Positions 41,666 through 50,566 of a stretch of DNA of 64,000 nucleotides are shown piece by piece. Numbering within the stretch: position 1 is the first letter of the stretch; the number at the start of each line of letters is the position of its first letter. The stretch is from Agrobacterium tumefaciens str. B6. Lineage in GTDB: Bacteria > Pseudomonadota > Alphaproteobacteria > Rhizobiales > Rhizobiaceae. The stretch is from NCBI RefSeq assembly GCF_001541315.1, contig NZ_LMVK01000011.1, forward strand, positions 1 to 64,000, in the 5' to 3' direction. The notes below the pieces were generated by a model. It saw only the letters and a list, made by a program, of their open reading frames with translations. It did no database searches and was not told the origin of the DNA. The position numbers were made by a program, and so were the translations under genes.

Positions 41666-43249
41666 TCACGCCTTCGCAGAAATTGCGCTGAGCTCTTCAA
41701 GATCGAGATCATGCTCAAGCTCTCGTAGTGTTTCGTCATCGATCTTCCCTTCGCGTCGCAGACGAATGAGTTCTCTTCTGCCGGCAGCGACAGCTTGGAG
41801 AACGACATCGAAGTGGGCATGAAGAAGTGGCGAATATTTCTCGGTGCTTTCGGCATATTTGACGCTTGCCGTCAGTCGATGTTCGTATCTCTTCAGGAGT
41901 TGGGGATGGATAAGCTCTCCGTTTTCATCATGGGCAAGCGCTTGAACAGTTGCGAACTGGACCTGCGCCATGGAGGCTTCGGCCTCGCTCATTGTCATCG
42001 GTGCACGCTCCGGTTCGATATTGCCGAGCCCCGCCCACGCGATAATCCATCCAAGCGTCGTTCCCTGTATGAGAACGGTTCCCACGATGACCGCGAATGC
42101 CATGACCAGAATGAAGTCGCGTCCCGGAAAATCCTCCGGCAGGCTGAGAGCAAGCGCCAGCGTGACGACGCCGCGCATGCCTGCCCAACCCAGCGCTGTT
42201 ACCCCTCCTGCTCCGAGGGGTGTGGAGCGAGCGAGTTTCAAGCCATGAAATAACCCGATGACGAAATCCGATACGAATATCCACACGAACCGCGCGATGA
42301 CGAGCGTAACGAGGACCGTCACCGCGGGGAGGGCCATGGAACCAACCAGTGAGCCAAAGCCGCCGCCACGTTCAACGACGTCACGTAGCGACAGTCCTAT
42401 CAGGATGAAAACCATTGCCTCCATCAGGAAAACAAGGACGTTCCAGAATGACGTGCCGCGCATGCGTGTCGCTGCAGACAGCACCGTGTGCTGATGCCAT
42501 GATGCAATCAACCCCGCGGTCACCGTGGCGATCACACCGGATGTGTGCATCCGTTCCGCCAAAAGATAGGCGGCCCACGACAGAATAGCCGTCGCGGCGA
42601 TCATCAGATATTCGTCACCCAGATGCCGGACAAGCTTTACCCATGCGAAGCCGACCACCGCGCCGATTGCGGCGCCACCTGCGGCCAGAAAGATGAATTC
42701 ACCGAGTGCGTCTGTTGTGCTGAACGTACCGCCAGCCGCAGCCGCTACGGCAAAACGAAAGAGTACGAGTCCACTGGCGTCATTCAGGAGGCTTTCTCCT
42801 TCCAGAAGGATATGGAGGCGTCTCGGAATCTTCACCCGTTCGAGCACGGCCCGTGCCGAAACTGCGTCGGGAGGTGAAACGATGGCACCAAGGGCTGCGC
42901 AGGCAGCCCACGGCAGGGACGGCATCAGGAAGTGGACAACAACCGCAACGACGATTGTTGTGAACAGCACTGCGCCGATCGCGAGAGATGCAATTCCGAA
43001 GACGTGTCGTTTCAGGCGATCCACGGCGATCGACCAGGCTCCGTCGAGCAGCAGTGGCGGTAAAAATATCACCAGAACCAGTTCCGGATTGACGGAGATG
43101 GTGGGCAAACCGGGGACGAATGCCAACGTTCCCCCGCCCACCAAAAGCGCTACGGACGGCGGCAGGCCCATGCGGTGTGCGATGTAGTGCAGCACGATAA
43201 TGGCGAGAAACATCGCGATCACGAGTTCGAAAAGATGCGTGCCGTCCAT
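41666..43249 (-). CDS. Na+/H+ antiporter, CPA1 family
   Basis: 527 aa from the ATG at 43249 (GGGG upstream). Twelve or so membrane helices (residues 5-410) include the ion-site motifs SPPDAVSA and EGESLLNDASGLVLFR, which carry the essential aspartates. A cytosolic C-terminal tail (about 430-527) is helical and acidic, ending in REGKIDDETLRELEHDLDLEELSA. It exchanges monovalent cations for protons to control pH. The longer in-frame extension to 43483 lacks membrane character. A folded element between eutC and this gene (43399-43520) could affect its read-through expression. Confidence 0.9.
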   Translation of the reverse strand: MDGTHLFELVIAMFLAIIVLHYIAHRMGLPPSVALLVGGGTLAFVPGLPTISVNPELVLVIFLPPLLLDGAWSIAVDRLKRHVFGIASLAIGAVLFTTIVVAVVVHFLMPSLPWAACAALGAIVSPPDAVSARAVLERVKIPRRLHILLEGESLLNDASGLVLFRFAVAAAAGGTFSTTDALGEFIFLAAGGAAIGAVVGFAWVKLVRHLGDEYLMIAATAILSWAAYLLAERMHTSGVIATVTAGLIASWHQHTVLSAATRMRGTSFWNVLVFLMEAMVFILIGLSLRDVVERGGGFGSLVGSMALPAVTVLVTLVIARFVWIFVSDFVIGLFHGLKLARSTPLGAGGVTALGWAGMRGVVTLALALSLPEDFPGRDFILVMAFAVIVGTVLIQGTTLGWIIAWAGLGNIEPERAPMTMSEAEASMAQVQFATVQALAHDENGELIHPQLLKRYEHRLTASVKYAESTEKYSPLLHAHFDVVLQAVAAGRRELIRLRREGKIDDETLRELEHDLDLEELSAISAKA

Positions 43250-43390
43250 ATGCGTCCCCAATCCGCGTCGGACAGGTATCAAATGACGAGTTCCGTGAAA
43301 ATGCAACGGCCTTAATTTCTGTTGGTTCGACGGAGTTTCAGGCAACTGAGCGAAGGTTGGGGGACGCCCAGTGGCGGGAACGGCTACAAC

Positions 43391-43419
43391 GCGAAAGAAA
43401 GCCCTGAGATACACAGGGC
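43391..43419 (-). terminator. Terminator-like hairpin after eutC
   Basis: Six-base perfect stem GCCCTG/CAGGGC with a seven-base loop and a TTTCTTT tail on the minus strand. Its stem competes with the outer stem of the 43399-43520 structure. Confidence 0.5.
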
Positions 43420-43520
43420 CTTGTCCTATACAGCTCTGGAGCATTACCACCCTCCAGAGAAAATCCCTTGGAATCCATTGCAAACGCCAGGTTCAATAGG
43501 GCTTCGCAATCTCAGGGCTT
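43399..43520 (-). promoter_or_regulatory. Structured 3' region of eutC, candidate attenuator
   Basis: On the minus strand a 12-base perfect outer stem AAGCCCTGAGAT/ATCTCAGGGCTT (43509-43520 with 43399-43410) encloses two further stems: CTCTGGAG/CTCCAGAG (43434-43459) and an imperfect CCCTTGGAATCC/GGTTCAATAGGG (43465-43501). The 3' arm can instead pair locally as GCCCTG/CAGGGC (43414-43419 with 43401-43406), followed by TTTCTTT, a terminator-like hairpin. The two folds exclude each other. It begins immediately after the eutC stop and lies 150 bases before the antiporter start. Confidence 0.5.
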
Positions 43521-44326
43521 CAAACGAGTACTAGCTCTTTGGGCGGCGCGGAACCGTTCTGGTTTTTAAGGAGCCCCGCGATCGCAGCCTTGAGACCTAC
43601 ACCACTGACGCGGGTGCTCATCATATCTCGCGTAAGGGCGGTAATAATCTCTGCAGCTTCATGGATCGGCAAGCCGCCATCCCTTATATTGGAGACACAG
43701 TTGCGGCTGGAATCCGGGTTTCCAGACCTCGGGCCATAAGTGATATAGGCACCGAGACTGTCGGCAGCTGAAAGTCCCGGACGTTCGCCCACAAGCACGA
43801 TCGTTAATTTTGCACCTAACGCCTCACCGACGGGATCGCCAACCGCGACGCGCGCTTGGTTAGCGAGGACAATTGACGCGGCCGAAAGGTTGAGAGATGC
43901 CAGCCTCGGCACAAGCGCCTCGATCAAAGGCACCGCATTAAGGTCAACTGCGCTGGACGAGAGGCCGTCCGCAACGATGATTGCGACATCATAACCCTCG
44001 ATCGTCCTTTTATGTTTCAGCAGTGCCGCAGATTCTTCCGAAAGCTGCCGTCCGAGATCAGGCCGCCGCACATAGATGTTGCGGTCACGTGCCATGCTCT
44101 CAACATTGACAACAGAAAGGCCAAGGCGAGCGAGCCTATCCGCCAGCGAGGACCGGTCGATGCTTGTCCAGACTGCTTCACGCGCCCGCGCGTGGTCGAG
44201 AAGAAAGGCGAGCTGCGCGCGCGTCGGAAGGCCCGCGCCATGGCGGCCGAGCGAAACACGCGCATCGGTCATGTCCTTGAGGCCCAGAGTTTTATCGCTG
44301 GCTGCTGGTTTGAGCATTTTTACCAT
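43520..44326 (-). CDS. eutC: Ethanolamine ammonia-lyase, small subunit
   Basis: 268 aa light chain of the adenosylcobalamin-dependent enzyme that converts ethanolamine to acetaldehyde and ammonia. Signature stretches include ARVSLGRHGAGLPTRAQLAFLLDHARAREAVW, DVAIIVADGLSSSAVDLNA and VVLVGERPGLSAADSLGAYITYGPRSGNPDSSRNCVSNI (partly as seen), matching EutC throughout. It starts one base after the eutB stop. The operon contains neither the reactivase EutA nor shell proteins, so this is the simple, non-microcompartment form. Confidence 0.95.
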   Translation of the reverse strand: MVKMLKPAASDKTLGLKDMTDARVSLGRHGAGLPTRAQLAFLLDHARAREAVWTSIDRSSLADRLARLGLSVVNVESMARDRNIYVRRPDLGRQLSEESAALLKHKRTIEGYDVAIIVADGLSSSAVDLNAVPLIEALVPRLASLNLSAASIVLANQARVAVGDPVGEALGAKLTIVLVGERPGLSAADSLGAYITYGPRSGNPDSSRNCVSNIRDGGLPIHEAAEIITALTRDMMSTRVSGVGLKAAIAGLLKNQNGSAPPKELVLV

Positions 44327-44327
44327 A

Positions 44328-45719
44328 TCAGGCTCCCATCAGTTCGCTGTTTCGGACATAATTGGACAGCGCAATAGGCTCACCAACCAGCGCCCCGTGG
44401 CGATCAGTCAGTCCAATCTCAAACAGCCATTTCTCGAATTCCGGTGCGGGTGGCTGCTTCAGAGTCTCGCGGCAATAGACGGCATCGTGATGGGAAAGAG
44501 ACTGGTAGTTCAGCATGATGTCGTCAGCGCCAGGAACTGTGATGACGAAGTTGACGTTGGCCGCGCAAAGCAGGGTAAGCAGCGTATCCATATCCTCCTG
44601 ATCAGCGTCGGCGTGATTTGTATAGCAAACGTCCACACCCATCGGCAGGCCGAGGAGCTTTCCGCAGAAATGGTCTTCAATGCCGGCTCGGATGATCTGC
44701 TTGCCGTTGAAGAGATACTCCGGTCCGATGAAGCCGACGACCGTGTTGACGAGCAGCGGGTCGAACTCGCGGGCAACCGCATAGGCGCGCGTCTCCATCG
44801 TCTGCTGGTCGACGCCGAAATGGGCGTCGGCGGAAAGAGCCGCTCCCTGACCTGTTTCAAAATACATGACGTTTGCTTCGGGTGGGCTGCGTTTGAGCGA
44901 TCGTGCCGCTTCATGCGCTTCCTTAAGGAGCGCCAGATCGATGCCAAAACCGCGATTGGCCTTTTCTGAACCGGCCACAGACTGGAAGACAAGGTCGACA
45001 GGCGCGGATCTTTCCATTGCCTGCATCGCTGTTGTGACATGTCCAAGGCAGCAGGTCTGAGTGGGGATAGCCAGTTTTTCCCGCAATTCGTCAAGCAGCG
45101 AGACGATGCGAATGTAATCATCCGTTGCATCGGTTGCGGGATTGACACCAATCACGGCATCGCCGGACCCCATGAGGAGACCGTCGATCGCAGAGGCGAT
45201 GATGCCGCGGCTGTCATCTGTTGGATGATTTGGCTGATTCCGTGTGGAAAGTCGGCCGGCGAGCCCCAAGGTGTTTCGGAAACGCGTCACGACACGGCGC
45301 TTGGCCGAAACTGCGATCATATCCTGTAGCCGCATGATTTTCGACACCGCGGCGACCATTTCCGGCGTCAGGCCCCACGTCACCGCCTCAAGCTGATCCT
45401 GCGTCGTCTCGGGTCTCAGCAGCCACTCGCGGAATTCGCCTACGGTGAGCGAGGAGACCGGCGCAAACGCCGCCGCATCATGCCGTTCAGCAATCAGCCG
45501 TGACACCTCGTCCTCATCGGACGAAATCAGTTCTTCGCCCAGGAATGCCTTGAGCGGCAGATCGGCCAGCGCCATTTGTGCAGCAAGCCTCTCGACCGGA
45601 CCTTCGGCGGCGATTCCTGCCAGTTGGTCACCGGAGCGCTCTGGCGTTGCCTTCGCCATGAGAACTTTCAGGTTATCAAAACGGAATACAGTTTTCTCGA
45701 TCGTCGTAGTGTAGGGCAT
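44328..45719 (-). CDS. eutB: Ethanolamine ammonia-lyase, large subunit
   Basis: 463 aa, normal length for the cobalamin-binding heavy chain. Family sequences include GDAVIGVNPATD, CCLGHVTTAMQAMERSAPVDLVFQSVAGSEKAN, YFETGQGAALSADAHFGVDQQTMETRAYAVARE and TVVGFIGPEYLFNGKQIIRAGIEDHFCGKLLGLPMGVDVCYTNH, which carry the active-site glutamate and barrel residues. It is the penultimate gene of the long operon, eight bases after the phosphatase gene. No cobalamin riboswitch was found upstream of the operon or of this gene. Confidence 0.96.
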   Translation of the reverse strand: MPYTTTIEKTVFRFDNLKVLMAKATPERSGDQLAGIAAEGPVERLAAQMALADLPLKAFLGEELISSDEDEVSRLIAERHDAAAFAPVSSLTVGEFREWLLRPETTQDQLEAVTWGLTPEMVAAVSKIMRLQDMIAVSAKRRVVTRFRNTLGLAGRLSTRNQPNHPTDDSRGIIASAIDGLLMGSGDAVIGVNPATDATDDYIRIVSLLDELREKLAIPTQTCCLGHVTTAMQAMERSAPVDLVFQSVAGSEKANRGFGIDLALLKEAHEAARSLKRSPPEANVMYFETGQGAALSADAHFGVDQQTMETRAYAVAREFDPLLVNTVVGFIGPEYLFNGKQIIRAGIEDHFCGKLLGLPMGVDVCYTNHADADQEDMDTLLTLLCAANVNFVITVPGADDIMLNYQSLSHHDAVYCRETLKQPPAPEFEKWLFEIGLTDRHGALVGEPIALSNYVRNSELMGA

Positions 45720-45727
45720 GGAATGGA

Positions 45728-46516
45728 TTACCGGTTGAGGAGTGTCAGGGCGTTGTCGTGGAGCTTTGTGTTAGCCGACGCCAAAACCCGGCCATCCGAA
45801 TGAAATGACAGCGCGTTGCCCTGCCAGTCGGTGATTGAGCCGCCGGCGCCCGTCACGATCGGCACGAGCGCCATGTAGTCATAGGGCTGCAGACCCGTTT
45901 CGAGCGCGATCTCACAATGCCCAGATGCAAGAAGGCCATAAATGTAGCAATCACCTCCGAAGCGTCTCAGCTTCGTTGCTCTGGAAAGGCGCTCGAAGCA
46001 ATCAGTCTCGGCACCTTCGAACATGTCGGGTGAGGTCGTATAGAAGCGGGCGTCAGAAAGGCTTTCATTGCTGCTGGTTCGTGCGGGCGTTCCAGCAAAT
46101 ACCGTTTTTCCCGGCCGCCCCAGCCACCGCTCGCCGGTTGCGGGAATATCGATTACGCCACAGTATGGTTTTCCCTGATAGGCTAGTGAAATGAGCGTGC
46201 CAAACAGAGGAAAGCCGGTGATAAAGCTCTTTGTGCCGTCGATCGGGTCTAGCACCCATGTAAAGTCGTCGCCTTGCTTGACGCCAAACTCCTCGCCATA
46301 AATACCGTGTTCTGGAAAACGCGCCTCGATCATCGCGCGAAGATGTTTCTCAATTGCGCGGTCGGCGATCGTGACCGGGCTGTCATCGAGTTTTGAGATC
46401 ACGTCCAATGGAGTCCTGAAATAGGAAAGCGCCAGCGGGCGTGCGGCGTCGGCGAGCGCTTCGGCAAAGGCGATGTAAGGCGCGGTATCTTGCAGGTGGG
46501 TATCGTTGTTGGTCAT
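45728..46516 (-). CDS. Inositol-monophosphatase-family phosphatase (HisN-like)
   Basis: 262 aa Mg-dependent phosphatase. Metal and phosphate residues are intact: Glu in HGIYGEEFG, the WVLDPIDGTKSFITGFPLFGTLISL motif and GDCYIYGLLASGHCEIALE. The set resembles archaeal-type histidinol-phosphate phosphatase and other general IMPases. It overlaps the upstream kinase gene by one base at the stop (ATGA) and precedes eutB. In this context it probably releases a phosphate from an ethanolamine- or inositol-type intermediate, an inference from position only. Confidence 0.88.
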   Translation of the reverse strand: MTNNDTHLQDTAPYIAFAEALADAARPLALSYFRTPLDVISKLDDSPVTIADRAIEKHLRAMIEARFPEHGIYGEEFGVKQGDDFTWVLDPIDGTKSFITGFPLFGTLISLAYQGKPYCGVIDIPATGERWLGRPGKTVFAGTPARTSSNESLSDARFYTTSPDMFEGAETDCFERLSRATKLRRFGGDCYIYGLLASGHCEIALETGLQPYDYMALVPIVTGAGGSITDWQGNALSFHSDGRVLASANTKLHDNALTLLNR

Positions 46517-47451
46517 CAGAGCGCTTTCAGGAAAAGAGGCCAGCGGGGATCATGGATGATCGAGCGGGCGCGCATGTGTTTCCATATCCCGTATTTGTAG
46601 AAGTCGAAATCAAGTGTCGAAATCCTGTTCTGCACCATCGCCCAGGTGCTCCACTTGATGTCGGCCAGCGCCTTATGCACGATGAAGCGGGCGTGACATG
46701 CCTTGTTGTAAAAGCCGAAATACTCCTCGATGATTTCGCAGTCGACGTCCTCGGAATAGAACATTTCGCCGCTCCAGATCGCCAGATCGTAGAGGCGTTC
46801 ATTGTTCGAGGCATATTCGAAATCGATGAGCTTGATCGACTTGTCGTCGCCGATCAGGAAGTTTCCCGGCATTGGATCGTTGAAGCACGGAACGAGATCA
46901 AGCCCGGAAGCCTCAAGTGCTGCACGCGCCTGCTTATAGGACCGGAACAGCCAGTCATGGTCGAGCGGCCAGTGGCCGCCAAGTACCCGCACCTGATCAA
47001 AATGCTCTTCGATCATGTCGAAGACGGTTTTTGTCAGTGGCAGGGCAGGGGCGTCGTGAAACTGCCGGTACACACGCACCGCCTCGTTTCTGATCGCCGG
47101 ATCTGCAAAATCCTTATGGGTCGACGCGCGGCGGCCGTCGATAAACTCCGCGATCTCTATATCGAGGTGATCGAGGTAATCGAACGTCTTCGGCCCGACG
47201 CCGATCGCCTCGGCCTGCTTGCTCGCCGCCGCCGCCGCCTTTCGGTCGATGAACATCTCCGTGCCGCGGCCGGGAATCTTCAGGAAATATCCGAGGTCAT
47301 CACCTTCGACCTCGATGCGAAAATTGGTGTTGCTGATGCCTCCGGAGACCGGACGGTAGCGCAGTCGCCTGCCTTTCCAGGGTTTCACCTGGATGATCGC
47401 GGCTTCCAGCGCCCGTTCGGCATCGGATCGTGCCATTCCCAATTCGTTCAT
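46516..47451 (-). CDS. Choline/ethanolamine-kinase-like phosphotransferase, first copy
   Basis: 311 aa of the LicA/APH kinase fold. P-loop-like SGGISNTNFRIE, Lys in YFLKIPG, Brenner loop PCFNDPMPGNFL and metal-binding LIDFEYASNNERLYDLA. The loop normally reads HxD; here the histidine is Phe, while the catalytic Asp and Asn remain, so activity is probable but not certain. The start at 47451 is chosen since the upstream in-frame extension runs into non-family sequence. It lies 49 bases downstream of a second, distinct kinase gene. Confidence 0.82.
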   Translation of the reverse strand: MNELGMARSDAERALEAAIIQVKPWKGRRLRYRPVSGGISNTNFRIEVEGDDLGYFLKIPGRGTEMFIDRKAAAAASKQAEAIGVGPKTFDYLDHLDIEIAEFIDGRRASTHKDFADPAIRNEAVRVYRQFHDAPALPLTKTVFDMIEEHFDQVRVLGGHWPLDHDWLFRSYKQARAALEASGLDLVPCFNDPMPGNFLIGDDKSIKLIDFEYASNNERLYDLAIWSGEMFYSEDVDCEIIEEYFGFYNKACHARFIVHKALADIKWSTWAMVQNRISTLDFDFYKYGIWKHMRARSIIHDPRWPLFLKAL

Positions 47452-47500
47452 AGGCTTGTTCCCATTATCGTTTTTTAGCCCGTGGTTATTATCGCTGCGC

Positions 47501-48466
47501 TTAAAGCGCGCGGAGTCTGCTTTCGAAGTCCGGCTGGCCAAGCAGCATTCGGCAACGCAGAAAACGCCAGCCCGCATATTTCAGGAATTCGACACCCCTT
47601 GGTGGTGACCGAAGCTCCAGCACGAGGCTGCGCAAGGCCCAATAGAGATCGTCCGCCGCGGCATATACACGGCAGCGACTGAACGCCTTTTCGGTGAACG
47701 CGCCATCATGCATCTCGAGCAGCGGCTTCATCTGGCTTTCGAACTGGTAAAGTTCGTTCATCTGCACGCCGAGCTGATAATAGGGGTCGATATCAGCGGC
47801 CATGTCGAAATCGACGAGTTGCAAAGACTCGTTGGGGCCAAGCATGACATTCGAAGCCTGCGGATCACCGTGGGCCGGTTTCACATCGAAGCCTGCGGCC
47901 GCAACGGCCTCGCGGATTGGCCTCATCCAGGACAGCATCCACTCAGCATCACCGGGCAGATCGGCATCGCCAGCGGAGACGATCGACCATAGCTCGTCGA
48001 TCCCGTCGAAAACCGACCATATGTGACCGACGGGAACACCGGCTGCGATTGTCTTCTGGATCTCAATCAGTCTCGCAGCCCTTGCCGGCTGCATAAGGTC
48101 ATCGATCTTGGCCGTCCGCCAGCCGTCTGCAAGTCGGCAAAACAGCGTCGCACGGGCCCTGCTATCGTAGACGATAGGCTCCGGTGAGAAGCCGAGCTTG
48201 TGAAAACGGGTTCCGGCAGCAAAAGCCACCTCATCATCGACGAGGTCGGCGACTTCATCAGCACCAAGGCGCAGGAAATAGCGCGCTTCCCCTTCTGCGC
48301 TTGCCACTGAAAAGCCGCTCGACTCGACGGCGTGGTATGACGGTGATGCGACCCCTGCAGTTGACAGAGCGTAGGCTGGTCTGGCTCCGACCACGGCAGA
48401 AAATGCAAGAAGCGCATTTTCCGCGCGTTCTTCCAACGGGTTTTGCGGTGAGCCCACTATCTTCAT
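47501..48466 (-). CDS. APH/choline-kinase-family phosphotransferase, second copy
   Basis: 321 aa. The catalytic loop PAHGDPQASNVMLG and metal motif LVDFDMAADIDPYYQLG are canonical; the N-terminal lobe has FLRLGADEVADLVDDEVAFAAG. It differs strongly from the neighbouring kinase, so the two may form a heteromer or act on different small alcohols or amino alcohols. It overlaps the amidohydrolase gene by four bases (ATGA), giving translational coupling. Confidence 0.82.
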   Translation of the reverse strand: MKIVGSPQNPLEERAENALLAFSAVVGARPAYALSTAGVASPSYHAVESSGFSVASAEGEARYFLRLGADEVADLVDDEVAFAAGTRFHKLGFSPEPIVYDSRARATLFCRLADGWRTAKIDDLMQPARAARLIEIQKTIAAGVPVGHIWSVFDGIDELWSIVSAGDADLPGDAEWMLSWMRPIREAVAAAGFDVKPAHGDPQASNVMLGPNESLQLVDFDMAADIDPYYQLGVQMNELYQFESQMKPLLEMHDGAFTEKAFSRCRVYAAADDLYWALRSLVLELRSPPRGVEFLKYAGWRFLRCRMLLGQPDFESRLRAL

Positions 48467-49752
48467 TCGGCAGCCTCGACGAGTTCTGCGGCCTGCAGGC
48501 CTTCGCAGGCGATCCTGTAGAGCATGTCGGCAAGAATCTGCGTGCCAATGGCCTGGTCTTCCGGGGAGGTATATTCGGTTGGATGATGAATGACGCCATC
48601 ACGGCTGTGCACTGCAAGCACCACTGCCGGGCAAACCGCTGACATCGCAACTGAGTCATGGCCGCCGATCGTATCGAGGTGGCGAGCGCTCAACCCAAGA
48701 TTCGCTGCCGCACTTTCAGCCAGAGCAATCAGCCCCGGCGCGAAGTTCCCGGCCTTGCGGCGGTCGATTGCGCGCACTTCGGAGGTTACTCCGGCCTTCA
48801 GCGCGGCCTCGTCGATCTTGATTTTCATCTTGCGCTCAGCTTCCGCCAGAACCTCCGGCGAGCCTGAACGCAATTCAATGAACAGCACTGCTTCGGCTGG
48901 CACCACGTTGGGTGAATTGGGAAAGACTTCCAGTCGGCCGACCGAGGTGTGCAAGTCGAGGCCATGCTCGGTCGAGATTTGTTTAAGGTCGGCGATCAGA
49001 TAGGCCGCGGCGAGCAACGCATCCTTCCGGTCTGCCATCGGAGTGGCGCCCGTGTGGGCCTGACGGCCCAGGAAGGCCAAGCGATATTTTATAGCGCCCC
49101 AGAAGCGTGTGAAGATACCGAACCGCTCGCCGGCGTTACTGAGAGAGGTGTCTCCCTCGATATGCAGTTCAATCAGGGCGTCGGGGATCTCGATCTTGTC
49201 TCTTCCCGCATAACCGATCTCTTCCAGCGATCGGCGCACCGTGACGCCGTCGCCGTCAGCCCTGTCAAGCGCCCATTCAAGTTCCGCTGCCCCGGCAAAG
49301 ACACTGCTGCCCAGAAGGCTCGGCTGGAAACGTGCGCCTTCTTCATTGGTCCAGTTGACGATCTGAAAGTTGCAGGCGGAAATTCGGCCCTCAGCCTTGA
49401 GGCGCTCGGTCACCGCGAGAACGGCTTCACAGCCCGCGATGACGCCAAGCGCGCCGTCGAAGCGCCCGCCGTTCGGTTGACTGTCAATGTGAGATCCGAC
49501 CATGATCACCGGAGCGTTGGCGCCAGCCAGCGTCATCTTGCCGAACTGGTTGCCAATTGCGTCGATGGACTGCGTGAAACCGTTGTCGGCAAACCATCGG
49601 CCCAGCCAGTCGCGTGCCATGCCGTCTTCTCTGGAAAGCGTAAGGCGGGTCATCGATCCGTCAGGACCACCGCCGAAGGTGGACACGGCCTCCATCAGCG
49701 ACTGAAGACGCTGGGGATTGATCGGGGCAGGAGAGGAGAGAACGTCAGGCAT
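48463..49752 (-). CDS. M20-family Zn amidohydrolase (allantoate/N-carbamoyl-amino-acid amidohydrolase type)
   Basis: 429 aa from ATG 49752, which overlaps the DeoR stop by eight bases. Metal ligands are seen in VGSHIDSQPNGGRFDGALGV, NWTNEEGARF, ELHIEGD and TIGGHDSVAMS..HHPTEYTSPED; the dimerisation domain has GRQAHTGATPMADRKDALLAAA. The usual HIEQG motif reads HIEGD here. Members split an amide or ureido bond such as that of allantoate or an N-carbamoyl amino acid. In this operon it likely removes an acyl or carbamoyl group from the imported compound. Confidence 0.85.
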   Translation of the reverse strand: MPDVLSSPAPINPQRLQSLMEAVSTFGGGPDGSMTRLTLSREDGMARDWLGRWFADNGFTQSIDAIGNQFGKMTLAGANAPVIMVGSHIDSQPNGGRFDGALGVIAGCEAVLAVTERLKAEGRISACNFQIVNWTNEEGARFQPSLLGSSVFAGAAELEWALDRADGDGVTVRRSLEEIGYAGRDKIEIPDALIELHIEGDTSLSNAGERFGIFTRFWGAIKYRLAFLGRQAHTGATPMADRKDALLAAAYLIADLKQISTEHGLDLHTSVGRLEVFPNSPNVVPAEAVLFIELRSGSPEVLAEAERKMKIKIDEAALKAGVTSEVRAIDRRKAGNFAPGLIALAESAAANLGLSARHLDTIGGHDSVAMSAVCPAVVLAVHSRDGVIHHPTEYTSPEDQAIGTQILADMLYRIACEGLQAAELVEAAE

Positions 49753-50506
49753 GTATGATTTCCACATTTGATTGATTGAATTGTTCCGAGAATTCCCGGG
49801 CCATCACGCCACTGGTTACGACGGCATCGATTCCGTTGAGGCCAAAGGTGTGAATGGAGCCAAGACGGCCAAATTTCGAGCTGTCGGCAACGACCACCGA
49901 GCGCTTGGCCTGCGCCTTGGCTACGCGGCGCAAAACGGCCTCGTCTTCGCCGAAGTCCATGAAGCCTCGATCAGAATGGATGGCGCTGATGGCGATGATG
50001 GCCAGGTCGAAGAAGTGCTCTTTCAGAGCTGCCACGGTTTCATGTCCGTAAGTCGCCTGGTATTCGGGCCGCATCCGCCCCCCGAGCACGCGAACACTTG
50101 CCTGCGGCAGGTGGAAGAAATGGGCAGCGACGGCGAGAGAATTGCTGACGACGGTGATATCCTTGCGGTTCTCGAGATGTTTCAGGCAGGCAAGGGTGGT
50201 CGTACCGGTGTCGATGAACACCTTCATCCCGTCCTCGACCAAGGCCGCCGCTGCCTCCCCGATCCTTGCCTTTTCCCGAGATGCGACGCGCAGACGCTCG
50301 GTAAAGGGCTGGTCGCTTTCCTGCTGGTCGAGAACTGCTCCGCCATAGACCCGGCGGGCATAACCGCGTGATTCAAGCTCCTTCAGGTCACGCCGGATTG
50401 ATTCCTGGCTGACCTGCAGATGATCGGCGAGTTCCTTCACGTTGACGCGCTGGGTCTGTTTCAGCGTGTCGAGGATAAGCTTGAGGCGATGTTCCGTGAA
50501 ACTCAT
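49745..50506 (-). CDS. DeoR-family transcriptional regulator
   Basis: 253 aa. The N-terminal winged helix (RLKLILDTLKQTQRVNVKELADHLQVSQESIRRDLKELESRGYARRVYGGAVL) is the standard DeoR domain. The C-terminal sugar-phosphate-sensing domain has FIDTGTTTLACLKHL, VVSNSLAVAAHF, DLAIIAISAIHSDRGFMDFGEDEAVLRR and KFGRLGSIHTF. DeoR proteins usually sense a phosphorylated metabolite, which would fit the two kinases in the operon. It lies between the ATPase and amidohydrolase genes, and its targets are probably the repeats at 55990-56108. Confidence 0.92.
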   Translation of the reverse strand: MSFTEHRLKLILDTLKQTQRVNVKELADHLQVSQESIRRDLKELESRGYARRVYGGAVLDQQESDQPFTERLRVASREKARIGEAAAALVEDGMKVFIDTGTTTLACLKHLENRKDITVVSNSLAVAAHFFHLPQASVRVLGGRMRPEYQATYGHETVAALKEHFFDLAIIAISAIHSDRGFMDFGEDEAVLRRVAKAQAKRSVVVADSSKFGRLGSIHTFGLNGIDAVVTSGVMAREFSEQFNQSNVEIIHA

Positions 50507-50566
50507 GAAAATGTACCCTGAATGCTAGCGACTGCCGGAATCCCCTTGCTGGGACCGCGACCACGT

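Noticed and set aside
43399-43520. A tRNA or tmRNA remnant suggested by GGTTCAA and a long outer stem
   Set aside because: There is no cloverleaf, anticodon arm or CCA-type acceptor geometry; the stems fit an attenuator-like structure better.
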